The translations under genes were made by a program, and so were the position numbers. 64,000 bases of DNA, from the NCBI GenBank assembly GCA_018873245.2, contig JAEMBT020000003.1, positions 6,963,843 through 7,027,842 of the forward strand, read 5' to 3'. The notes beneath the pieces are model-generated. The model did not search any database. It was given only the letters and a program-made list of their open reading frames with translations, and was not told where the DNA came from. Positions within the stretch are counted from its first letter, which is position 1; each line of letters starts with the position of its first letter. Positions 48,922-60,811 of the stretch are shown piece after piece. The DNA is from Archegozetes longisetosus (taxonomy: Eukaryota > Arthropoda > Arachnida > Sarcoptiformes > Trhypochthoniidae).

Positions 48922-49039
48922 AGTGTATTCGTCACACACTTCTCTCATCGTTCGATTATTGCTTGTGTTGTCTCATTGCTGTATTTATCTCATTTCTTGT
49001 GTTATCCCATTTTCAACTTTATTCCACTCACTCCTACCC

Positions 49040-52000
49040 ATGGCTTCTAACGCTTCCTCTTCCAGACTCTTCTCCCATATTTTCGATAAGATATTTGACG
49101 TTCAACTTAAGACTCAAAACTTGATTAAACCATCGGTTAGATGGTCGACCAATTCGTCCCAAACGTCCTCTTCTTGTCTGGTAAGTGGTTATGAAATTTG
49201 ATTACTATTACTATTCTCAAAGTACCATACTTTTTGGTCCTACCATTTATTTGCTTCTTCTCTTATTTAAACTTCACTATTATTTTGTTTATTCTTTTGT
49301 TGTGTTTCAATATTTCAGATATATTTGAGCAAATTTATCAATAATTGTATCATTTTTCAAGATATCATAGACTTTTAATTTGAGTCTAACTTAGTGTATG
49401 TCAACTCAAGGCTTTAATGATGTAACTGAAAATTATTCATAAAACTTTTCATCAAATTATTCAAGTAATCGAGATTTCAGTTGAGATAAATTAACAAAAT
49501 GAACATCTGAGTCTCAATGTAAGAGAGGTTTAAAAATGTTCAACTCAAACAGTTATTCACTCCTAATCGACGTAAGAGTTACTCTCATCCTGTTGTAAAT
49601 CACACTGCAATTTAGTGTCTGTTGGTATTCAAGTGGAGTAGAGTTGACCAAAACAAGTATTCGGACAACATTAGGATGACACAAGGATAGAAAAAGATAG
49701 ATATTATAATTGGTTAGGGCTGTTAATCATAGTGGAGTTACTGAAAATTGGAGTTGATTTAGTTGCAATGACCTTGTTTTGTGCGACCCAATTTTCAATT
49801 TGATTTGATATTAAACAAACATTTGATATTCTATTTTTTAAGGCACTTCTCAGTTCTATGTCCATGACACTGACCTATTCAATGCTGCCTCAGACAAGGA
49901 TCTTCTAACTCCCTTCCAGTTATTCTATCTCGACCCATACCCCTACTGTCCATTCATTACCTTTACCGCTAGTTTACAAACCTCCTGATCCACTTCCATC
50001 TTCTGTTCTATTTTTATGTCAGTTTTGAAGGAGAAATTTACAAATCTTTACTGCATTACGTCATAGAAAGCATTCATTCATACAGTCATTAATTGCTTAT
50101 TAATTAAGGAAATTAATTCTTTAACTTTATATAAATGTCGAAACACGTATAAACTTGATTGCGTATCAATGGACAAAATTCAATTAAAATGTAGTTAAGA
50201 AGAATTTTCGCAACTCTGACTATTAGTGCTGTTTTCTTATTGGATCGTTTCAGCCCTTAACTCAAGTGATTTGGAAATTTTTCTATGGATTTCTTTCTAA
50301 ATTACTTCCATTACAAGAGAGCGTAGAGTTCAAAAGCTGAAAAAACAACATTTTTATAAAGATATTTAAGCGGTGACTGAAATATTGCATAATTTAAAGT
50401 GAGGCAGAATTTGAATTGGAACTTAAAAGTTGTATTGATGACCTTTTATGTGATCGAGAGATCAACATAACTGAATATTCTGTTTGAAGGCAAGTTCGTA
50501 CAAGCATTCAAACTCAGGCTAATCAATGAATTTTAAAGATAGTACTCATAACTTGTATTCTAAGCTAACTTTAATTAAAGTTGTTTACATACGAACATTT
50601 TATCTCAACTGAAATCTTCTTTCAACTCCCGAAAGTAAATCAACAGACAAACTGAAAACATTGCGGATCGCATACTTGTTTCACTCAATATTGCCTCAAG
50701 AATGACGTTGTGTCCCATCAATTGTAGTATTAATTAGAAAATTATGTGAAAAATTTGGTCAAGCCTTTGAGTATGTGTTTAAGTATGCAAAGAATGGTTG
50801 GTTAGTAATGTGAGTCAACAGGATTTGATGAATAACTGGCAAATTATTAAGGCATTTGATTGCAAAAGTCATTTTTCAACTGCATATCTCTAAACACACT
50901 AAACGTTTGATGTGTGATGTGTTACATGAATCGCATGACCGCATCTTACATACAAACATAAATACAATTCTTACCCGTCTGTCTTCCGGGTTTGAGATGC
51001 AATGCATACCTCTTAATCCACATTCCATTATGTTCAATATATGATAGACACTTAAGTCAGGCTGAAGATGCCTTGTCAGGTTGAAGCGAAATTTTGAAAT
51101 ATTATCCTCAAAATCATTATTCGATGCTAAGGAAATGCACTAAAATAGATGAAATACCATTAGATCTTTGTTGATTATGTTTTATTTATGTTCTTTGCGT
51201 CAGTTTTCCGTGAATAGCTCAAGCTTCAGGCTATGATACGGGTGATTGACCCCTGATAAGTTGCACCTTTTAAACTACCTCAAGTTCTTAGCGCCATAAC
51301 ATGCCAGGCGCTGCTAACTACACAAGTGGCTAAACGAGATTTACAGTTAACTTTTCTCCAATTCATATTTTACTCTTCAACTGTTCATTACTTTGTATTA
51401 CTTCTCTTCTAATTATCTCTTTCTCTCTAACTTTTAGATATATACTTATCTCTCAATCATTATTCAACCATTATTTTACGCTCATTTCAATATTTTACCA
51501 CTTTTTTGACTCGACGCTTAAGTTTAAAATCTGTTACAACTTACCTATCAGTCGGTCCAATCTACAGATAGAGTTCAACAAAAACAAATTATCAATTCAA
51601 AAGGGTATTCAGTTAAGAATTAGAATGTACTTGTACTGAAAAATCATTATTCTGTTTCAACTGATAACAGATGATTCACTTTTGGAAGACTGATTAAAAA
51701 TAATTAGAATATTTTGGCAAACTGTTTTGATAAAGATTTTGTCTGCTGATATACCTGATATATATTTTCGAGACTTGTAGAAAGAAGTGTAACCTATTTA
51801 TAAACAGAATGTACTGATTAACGATGATGTTTATGATTTGCAGGTGAATGCGAAAAAGGCGAACTTTCACATAACCTCTTCCACAAATAGTACATCACAT
51901 AAATTAGATCATTGTACGATTCAACGCAGATTGATTAGTACCTCATTATGTTACCTAAAATCACCAATCGTTCAACAAACTACTCAACAACAACATCAAA

Positions 52001-53164
52001 CACCTATCAATCCCTTCAAATTGGCTGAAAATGACTTAAACAATCTTTACGCAGACATCCGTAAAGAATTGTGGACAGAAAGACCTGAATTAGAAGAGAT
52101 TGCGGGCTATTATTTTGACGGTCAGGGAAAAGCATTTCGTCCAATGGTAGTCGTTCTGATAGCGCGTGCACTCAATCATCACATAAACAGACAAGCAGAT
52201 TTGCTCGAATCTCAAAAGACTGTCGCAATGGTCACTGAAATGATTCATACGGCAAGTCTAGTGCACGATGACGTGATCGATACTGCAGACACCAGAAGAG
52301 GGAAGGCTAGTGTCAATGTTTTGTGGGGACAAAAGAAAGCAATATTAGCCGGTGATTATATACTCTCAAGAGCTTCGCAAATGTTAGCAAGGCTTCAAAA
52401 TGAAGAAGTTATCTTAGTTTTGTCGCAGGTAATTCTCGTTCAGACACAGCCATAAGCTTGCTTGACTCCAATCTTTTTGTATCTGGAATCAAAGCTCATT
52501 CAAACATCCATATAGCCACTTGAATCTGATTAATAGTCTTTGAATATCCCAATCACAGGTATTGTTGGATTTGGTTCAGGGAGAGTTCATGCAAATGGGC
52601 TCGAAAGAAGATGAAAACGAAAGATTTTCGCATTACATCCACAAAAGCTTCAAGAAAACTGCGAGCCTTATTGCCTACACGTGCAAAGCTGTCGCCTTAC
52701 TTTCAGGTGCCAATCAATCGTTTCAAGAGGCGGCCTTTCAATACGGACGCAATTTGGGAATAGCTTTTCAACTAGTTGATGATTTATTAGACTTTGTCTC
52801 AAGTCAAGCAGAATTGGGCAAACCAGCAGCCGCAGATCTTAAGCTCGGTTTAGCCACAGCTCCCGTTCTATTTGCATGTGAAAAGTTTCCGGAGCTCAAT
52901 ATTATGATTATGAGACGATTTTCAGAGCCAGGAGATGTAGAGAAAGCATATGAAGCTGTAATGAAGGTAAACAATTGATTCGTTATTTGATGCATAGTGT
53001 TCTCATGTTGTTCTTGCTTCCAGAGCGACGGCTTAGATCATACAAGAATTTTGGCCCGAAAGCACGCGGACGAAGCATTGAGACATGTTTCGCCCTTTTC
53101 GGAGTCGGTAGAAAAGCAGGCGCTTATGGTCTTAGCGGAAATGACGCTCAATAGGAAAAAATAA
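49040..53164 (+). CDS. Pdss1: Decaprenyl-diphosphate synthase subunit 1
   Basis: Exons 49040-49180, 51844-52428, 52559-52966 and 53024-53164, all in phase 0, give 424 residues (human PDSS1 415). Seen: the first aspartate-rich motif HDDVIDTADTRRG, GKAFRP and GDYILSRAS, and the second aspartate-rich motif QLVDDLLDF with GKPAAADLKLGLATAP. This trans-prenyltransferase chain, paired with PDSS2, makes the polyprenyl tail of ubiquinone in the mitochondrial matrix. Exon 1 (CCATGG context, Ser/Arg-rich start MASNASSSRLFSHIF) fits a targeting peptide and matches in phase, but it is joined by inference across 2.66 kb. Exons 2-4 are certain. Confidence 0.9.
49842..49988 (+). other. Coding-like stretch inside PDSS1 intron 1
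   Basis: A C-rich island after a T tract and AG (49841-49842) has a 48-codon open frame (SQFYVHDTDLFNAASDKDLL and on, then a Pro/Tyr-rich part) with ordinary codon use. It does not splice in phase to exon 1 of PDSS1. It may be an exon of an unseen transcript or a remnant. I recognise no family. Confidence 0.3.
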
Positions 53165-53786
53165 TTATTAGCGAAATGGATATTTGTATATAGAAAATCT
53201 AAATTGCAATATAAAACAGTGCTGTTCGGGCCGCACTTATGGAGGAATAGATTCTGCTATTAGTGAATTATTTTTGATAGTGCCAATTCACAGTCTCTTT
53301 AATATCTGTTTATTCCTCACCTCCTTCAGGCCCATTAATAAGGACATAAAGAAATGTGCCTTAAATGTTAATTTCTTTCTGTACAGTTAAAGATTGTTAA
53401 AGAAATTGGCTTTTATTTGGCGTTGGGTTATATTAAAATTTTAAAACCTTAAAACTCATTAAACGATAATTTGTTGAGGGCTTAAAAATAATTTGATCAA
53501 ATCCCTTAAATCCATTGTAATCCTAATCCTGTGTAAATTTTGAAGTAAAGACAAATACTAAATGAAATCCGTACGGCTGCCCTGTGATACAACTAATAGT
53601 GTATAGCAATAGCATTACTCTACAATACCAAAGTGGCCAAATAGGTAATGGGTTTTTCGTTTTTACAAAATTCAGATTCTTTACAAATCAAAAATTGCTA
53701 AACAAGGCACTCAATTGTCAGATTTTCAGCAATAAATATACACAAGTTTTAAACCAAACTAGACTTTATTAGACAATACTTAATAT
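53165..53786. other. Shared 3' spacer of PDSS1 and YME1L
   Basis: AT-rich convergent 3' ends of the two mitochondrial genes. No independent gene is seen. Confidence 0.5.
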
Positions 53787-56329
53787 TTATTTGGCTAGAA
53801 TAGACTTAACTTGTTCCGCATTTAATGTTTCATGCTTTAGTAATGCCTCTGCTAATAATCGGTGTTCTCGGCTATGGGTCTTCAAAATCAGTTTAGCCCT
53901 CTCGTAAGAATCCTATAAAATAGTTGCAAATATAGCATATAAATCGCAAATAGTTTTAAGAATAGAAACCTGAAGTAGCTTCTTAATTTCGCTGTCAATG
54001 TTTTCTGCAGTGCTGGCCGCCAGTTCATTGACCACTACTAGAGAATTGTGTTCTTCTTCAAAAGTTCGGACCCCAATCTAAAATCAAAGATTCCATTAAT
54101 CTCTTTACATGATTAATATAAATCAATACTTTTTCAGACATTCCCCATTCTTTGACCATGTGAGTGGCCAGAGTTGTGGCTTGCTTTAGGTCACTAGAGG
54201 CTCCGGTTGTAATTTTGTCTAAACCAAAAATTAGCTCTTCAGCAGCTCTGCCGCCCATAAGTGTGTCCATAGTGGCCAACATTTGTGCTTTAGTGGTATG
54301 ATAGCGCTCTTTCTCTGGAATATAAGCCGTATGTCCCAAAGATGGTCCGCGCGGAACAATTGTAACTTTATGTAAAGGATGAGAATCTTTTGTATAATGA
54401 GCGACCAGAGCGTGTCCGCCCTCATGATAAGCTGTGATTAAATTCGCCTCTTCATCAGGTATTCTACTCTTCCTTTCGGGCCCCATCAATACTTTGTCTC
54501 TTGAACTTTCCAAGTATTTCATGGTAACAGAGTCTGCGCCATCTATTGCTGCCCGTAGCGCCGCCTGATTTACCATATTTTCTAAGTCAGCACCAGTGAA
54601 TCCAGTTGTTCCACGAGCCAGCACATCTAGATCGACGTCATCCGCAAATTTAACTTTTCCTAAATACAAGTCCAGTATCTCCTTTCTTCCTCCATAGTCG
54701 GGAACTGGAACTTGTACTTCAACATCGAAACGTCCAGGTCTTAATAGAGCGCGATCTAGATCATCACGTCTATTAGTTGCGCCCAGCACTATCACGCCTT
54801 CATTCTGTCGAAAGCCGTCCATTTCAGTCAGCAATTGATTGATTGTTTGATTTGCATATGGGTGTAGAACAGAATTACTTCTTTTAGCACCAACTGAGTC
54901 GATTTCGTCAATGAAGACAACACATGGAGCTTTCAGTTTGGCTGTACTGAACAGGTCCCTCACACGTCTGGCTCCTTGTCCAACAAGAATCTCGTCAAAT
55001 TCAGGACCGGCTGCATGGAAGAACGGAACGCCTGCCTCTCCGGCCACGGCTCGCGCTAATAGAGTTTTACCAGTTCCGGGTGGCCCTACCAGTAGTACTC
55101 CTTTAGGGAGTTTTCCGCCCAAAACTGAAAACTTTTCCGGATTTTTCAGAAACTCAACCACTTCTTGCAATTCTTGTTTCGCTTCATCCACTCCTTTCAC
55201 GTCATCAAATGTCACGTCAATTTCTTCGGGATGAACTTCATTCGAGCCTCCAATTAATACTCGACGGAAAGAACCGCCTATTAATCGAAATATATGGTAA
55301 TATAAAAATAAATTGCTTTAGTACAAGTACATATATTTCTTATATGTACCCGAGAGCTCACCCATGAAGGAAAATAATATTGCAATTATCAAAATGATTC
55401 CCATTAAATCACGAAATATGTTGAAAAATCGCATCTTCGAAGAAGTTCTTAACTTAGGCTCTGCTGCCATGTATCCCTCAGCAAATGCTATCTATTATTA
55501 AATATTCAAAAATATCAGTTCAATATTAGGAGAAAGTGTTTGAAAAAGAAATAATCAAATCATTAAAATATAATGCCTTTTATTTTGTATACCTTTATTC
55601 TTTGTTTTTCTTCATCGTTCATATTTTCTTCATTTATAAGTGCTTTTATTTTTTCATTTTCTATACTATTGATTGCTTTATCTTTTCTTAAGCCGAAAAT
55701 AGAGCCCAATTTGGTGTCTCCTAATGGCGTATGTCTTAAAGAGCTTCTATTAGTATTACCACTTCCTAATCCTGTGAAAGGCTGTGACTTAGTCTTAAAT
55801 GAGCGATTTGGGCAATAATTGTGATGAGTGAAAGAAGCGATATATTTGCTGAACAGCCTATAATTCATTGGATCGCTTCGACCTAATGTTTAAAATAAGA
55901 TATTTGAGAAAAATGCCAAATTTAGATTCACAAATTGCTTACAATATTTGTTTTCATCAAAACTCCAATGAGAGCTATGAGATACAAGCCATTGAAGTGG
56001 TCGTTGTTTCTCAATGAAAAATTTCTTCATGTAGATTTTGGCAAATTTTCTTCTCATGCAGTTTTCGTCACTTAAATCAGAATTTAGTAACTCATCGATG
56101 ATCACTTTTCGCGATGATTTATCACAAAATATTTCTCCAACGCTGTTCAGAGCAGAATTGAAGCTTTCGGGATATTCTAATTCTTTGATTGATTTTTTAC
56201 TTTCATCACTTATTGACGTCTCATTTGTTCCTGAGTTGAATGATGCGATTTTATGACTCTTGTTTGCATTCTTTGCAGTCGAAAGACATCGTTTACCACT
56301 CAATACAGAGGCGATATGAGTCAGTGGAG
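53787..56329 (-). CDS. YME1L: Mitochondrial i-AAA protease YME1L (first codons not located)
   Basis: Exons: about 56329-55943, 55882-55593, 55491-55362, 55277-54130, 54077-53970 and 53912-53787, with phases closing throughout. A short first coding exon upstream is missing: the frame is blocked just before 56329 and no start codon is found. Seen: a matrix-side N region, one membrane helix ([16 protein letters not shown]), the AAA+ module with Walker A GPPGTGKT, Walker [10 protein letters not shown], second region of homology ATNRRDD...RPGRFD, and the zinc protease motif HEGGH. The C-terminal end [14 protein letters not shown] matches YME1L. It degrades inner-membrane and intermembrane-space proteins and processes OPA1. 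The central pore-loop residue is Leu instead of the usual Phe/Tyr. Confidence 0.93.
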
Positions 56330-58529
56330 GCAGTAACTGATCAAATCATTGTTTAAACATTAGATTTACTTATTTCATCTAGACTATTGAGACTTAAAAT
56401 CAAGCAATGTTTCTAATCTTCAGTAATTAATTACTGTTTTCATATAGTTTCAATTTTTCGGTTTTTCGCTACTTATTCAGTCAAATGTTCTGTCAAAATG
56501 TGAAATAATTACATCAAAGATTAAATTAATTTAAGTTTGTAAATCAATTTGGGAAAAATTGATGATTTCATTGTCTACAAACTATTTTTAAAACTTTCAT
56601 ATTGATTGAATTAACGCCCGATAAACATTAGATCATTGCCAGTCAATAAAACGCAACATTTATTTCGATTTATTTCACTTGTTCATTTAGATTGAATAAT
56701 GTTTTTCAATCAAAGTTATTACGAGATATTCAGTCGATTGATAATAAGTCTCAATAATTGATTAGCAGATCATTGATACAAACTTGAAATTGTGATTGAA
56801 GTGGCAACAGACTACCGAGACTAACGTTCATTTCTTCAAATCAAATCTAAATAAAAATTCAAATTAAATTAAACTCATTTATAATATTAATATCGAAACT
56901 AAGATATCAGTCATTTGTTTCGATTGTTATTCAGTATTGATTTAAATAAGTATTTGAATTCGTACCGAATTGAGTTGTAAATAATTTAATATATTTTAAG
57001 TTCATTTAAATCATATAATATTCATAAAATTGAATTTTAGTTACTATTAGATAATTATTGACATAACTTATCACAAATTAATTATTATTTAATCAAAAGT
57101 ACGAATTGTTTGCAATTATATAACCAAAAACACATTGAATTGTGTTATGCAATTTCATAAAGTTTGTTCACTAATGCAAGCCATGATGAGAGACCAGACA
57201 TTTTCGTATATTAAACATAAATTTTCGGTCTATTCAAAATGTGGCCTATTCTACAAAAATTCAAAACATCTAAAATTCCTTCGAGTCAATTGGAGTCTAA
57301 ATTTTGAACATTGACTGGCTGTGAAGAAAATTGAAAAATCAGATTTAGATGACTAGAAAGTTAGTAATGTTGAGGAGAAAAGGAAAGTCATCATTCCAAA
57401 AATGTCCGGTCTTTGGGACTTATTTTCAAGATAGGATTAGATGTAATGCTACTCGACATTAAATAGTGCCTCAAATTCTCACCTATTAGTTGATTTAGAG
57501 AAAATTTGAAAATTGATTTTTATTTCAAAATGTTCTTATTGAACAACTAAATTGACAAAAAACGATAGTATTTATTAAAATAATAGTAGTTTGAAAGTGA
57601 GGAAAATAGTATGGATAGTGGCGTAACAGTAATAAGTAACGATGACGTTATGTTAGAAATGAGACGTCATAGTGAGCGATCGTGCAGTTGAGCCCATCCT
57701 TTTGGGGCAACACTTTTAGGCAGAAGTATAGGCAGTGTTGGCTCTGGTATACGTTCTCTCTTCTCTCGTGTATTAATATATTTGTTCGAAACGCGTCGCG
57801 TTTGGTATAGTTTGGCATAGCATATATCAGGTTTTGTCTGATGTGTGCCATAGACTTATAAATTCATTCTCGTTATGGGAGGAGAAGGATCGCCATTGTG
57901 TGCGATGTATGCTATTCACTAGTATTAGCTGTGAATCGCATTCAATATATTTTTATTATTTAGACTGAAATCACTTCGTATTATTTAATTATTAATAATT
58001 GTTCGGTTAGTTAGTTGTTTTAGAAAATGAAATGAGAGTTTGGTAGGGGTTGTAATGAGTGCGCATATAGTGTGTATGCCTTTGTGTTGTTCGCCAACTC
58101 CCGCCTGAAGCCATCATAACAGCAAAAACACATTTCGATTTTCAACTTTGCTTTCGGTGAGTAAGACTCAAAACTCTTATATAGCTATATACTCATCATA
58201 TAAGTTATACCTTTAGCATTATACAATACACTTGTATCCCAAATCCTATGCATTCACTCAAACTCTCTTAAGCATAACTATATTTTGATTGATTTATTCA
58301 ATTCGTAGCAATTATTACTCGATTATTTGAATACTTTTTAATAAATTTACAAAACTATTGAGATTTAAACGTTGAAAACGAGTGTTTGTATGGATAAGAT
58401 GAAAATGAATGTAATTATAATAAGACATAAATTATAACACGAATTACAAGACTAATTACAAGATTAATTACAAAAGAAATTATTAGATTTGATGCAATGA
58501 ATGATGTGTTGTATTAATTATCAATTTAG
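56330..58529. other. Divergent region between YME1L and KANSL1
   Basis: It should hold both promoters, the missing first coding exon of YME1L and the 5' UTR exon of KANSL1. A consensus donor TTTCG|GTGAGT at 58156/58157 and an acceptor TTTAG at 58525-58529 predict a KANSL1 leader exon ending at 58156. No TATA box is clear. Confidence 0.5.
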
Positions 58530-58534
58530 ATGAC

Positions 58535-60811
58535 ATGTGCACCACTAGTATTGTTCGTTTTCGTTTTTCACTCAAAGATAACATAACGAAACCGAAATCA
58601 AATCAATTAAACAATTCAATTAGAGGTGAAACCAAAGCAAGATTTATATCATTAGCAAATATAAGTTCGTCTGGTGTTGGACTTAAGCATCAAAACAATT
58701 ATTTAACTGAAAATCATATTAATATGAATAAAGGGCTTTCAAACGGCCACGAGTTCTGTCTATCAAACAATTTGGATGTTAATGTGAACAGCAATAGCGA
58801 TCATATTATTACTACTACTACTACTGCTACTACTACTTCGACACCTTCAACTGTTACCACTTCCATCACCACCAGTGACACAGCAATGGGTTTACTCAAT
58901 TCCAACAGCAAAGACAGCTTAACTCATAATCTGTTACTGACATCACTGAAAAGTGGTAAACCAGAAAACGGCCAGCGAATTGATTTCACAAATATTGCGT
59001 GGAATGACTTGAAACAAACCAATACGAGTGTGTCATCTGATGCTAAGACTAATGAAGTGTCAGTGAATTCAAATGAGTTAGAAACTAATAGTTCAGAGTC
59101 AAATTGCCCCACAATCAGTGACCAACCAATTGAACAATTAATAAATGAAGAAATGGGCAAAAATGAACAGCAAGTAGAAGAACAAGTGAAAGAAGAGCCG
59201 AAACAGGAGACAAATAGTACTGGAGATCATGAACAACAAACACAAGAATCATCAATGAGTTCAGCAGTTGTGAATGATTCGAATGAAGACGATAGAACAA
59301 GATGTTCGTCAATGGTTCCACAACCAGAGCCGTTAGACTTGAAAGCACAACAAATTTCTTTAGAGAAACAAAGCGAACGATTGATGAGACGAATTAGACG
59401 CTTGCAATTTAAGCAAACGCATAAACACATAGCTAAACAAATGAAAGCATTTGTCGAACACCAACAGATTGTCACGGGGATTCCATGTCAAAGACAAACT
59501 GAATCTAATGTTCCTCAGCTTCAGTCAGTTGCGAATCAAGTTGAGGATCGGATGAAACTTTTGACACCAGAAGGTGTGAAAGGATTGTCGACTTCAGCAC
59601 TGGTTAACTTAGTGAAAAGATTGGGCTCAACAGCTAATCCTAGTGAGACCAATCGTTTAAATGATTTCTATTCACAGCAAACACCAATTCGACCACAACC
59701 ACAAACGCCATCATTCACTACAACCTCCTCCTCATCAGGTATTCCATCACAAATACCGCAAACAGCAACACAAATATTACCTAACTCTAGTGAAGAGACC
59801 GCTTTAGTTAAGTTATTACAAAAAAGTCAAGCGTCCTCTTCGTCTGCCTCTGCTTCACAAGTATCTCGTGTCGGCTCGGAAGATAAAGAAGCTATTGTTT
59901 CTACTATCGATACGTTAAATGCTAATTTAAGACACTTTGAAAGTGGCTTTGATTCTGATGCCACTGAAAGTAGTTCTGGAGGAGAGAGTTGTGATGAGTT
60001 CGAGGACTATAATCACGATCCCATTCAGCAACATTCAACTCCAATCCAAACCACCGGACAGTTCATTCCTATGTAAATGAATTTGATTTGATTTTTTTGC
60101 TTATCTTTTGAGTTTATCTCAGTTAACTAAACTTGATTATCTTTAGGAGAAAGCGTTCATGCTGGAAATGGTGTGTCGAAAGGGGCGCCGTAGCCTCGAG
60201 GTGGACATGGCTTCAGGCACAAGTGGCTGATCTTGAATTTAGGATAAGGCAGCAAAACGAGATGTATAGACAGTTAAGAGCAACAAAAGGACATATATCT
60301 TATGGTGTCGGTGACCATAACCTGACAGTTCCAACACCCTCAATTATCTCAAAAGTTAATTCATTAAGTATAGCCATGTCTTTGGCTACTAATAGCGGTG
60401 TTAATTCTAACTTACCACAAAACCAACCACAACAACTACCGCAGCAGCAACAACAACAACAGCCACCACAAGCATCACAACAGCCACAGCAGCAGCAGCC
60501 ACCACAAGCACCGCAACAATCAAGTTCTGATAGTGATAGTCATTATTGTATGAGAACTTTGCCGTTAAATAGTATGAGGAAAAGAAAGCTAGTCCGCTCC
60601 ATGAATGCTCTGTCGGGCGCCACCAGGAAAGCTGCGAAGTATTCGACAGTGCAATGCGCTTGCAATGGATTGCCTGATATTGTTTCGCCCTGTGTTCTCT
60701 GTAATGGTCGATATAGTTATGTCCACGTAATTGATACCGATTGTATGCCACACTTTGAAAGAGTAGCACTTCTCGACTCATCGTGTCATCCCGTGCTTTC
60801 CCTACCTAATG
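58535..60811 (+). CDS. KANSL1: KANSL1/NSL1-like subunit of the NSL histone acetyltransferase complex (3' partial)
   Basis: Exons 58535-60072 and 60147-60811 join in phase (AT|G); the second ends at AATG|GTAAGC, so about 734 residues are in view and the rest, including the expected C-terminal PEHE domain that binds the acetyltransferase MOF/KAT8, lies beyond the window. The N-terminal 300 residues are low complexity (Ser/Thr/Asn/Gln). Recognisable blocks are [19 protein letters not shown], a basic coiled coil, and [20 protein letters not shown], both diagnostic of KANSL1/waharan. Later come a poly-Gln/Pro tract, a Cys-rich patch ([16 protein letters not shown]) and [14 protein letters not shown]. 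The NSL complex acetylates H4 at housekeeping promoters. Confidence 0.88.

Noticed and set aside
57648-57851. 67-codon minus-strand frame near the YME1L/KANSL1 divergent promoter, considered as the missing YME1L first exon
   Set aside because: The sequence does not resemble YME1L N-termini and I could not find a donor that joins the exon at 56329 in frame.
60407-60781. 124-codon minus-strand frame
   Set aside because: Antisense shadow of the KANSL1 poly-Gln/Pro exon; the Val/Ala repeats are the complement of CAG/CAA runs.
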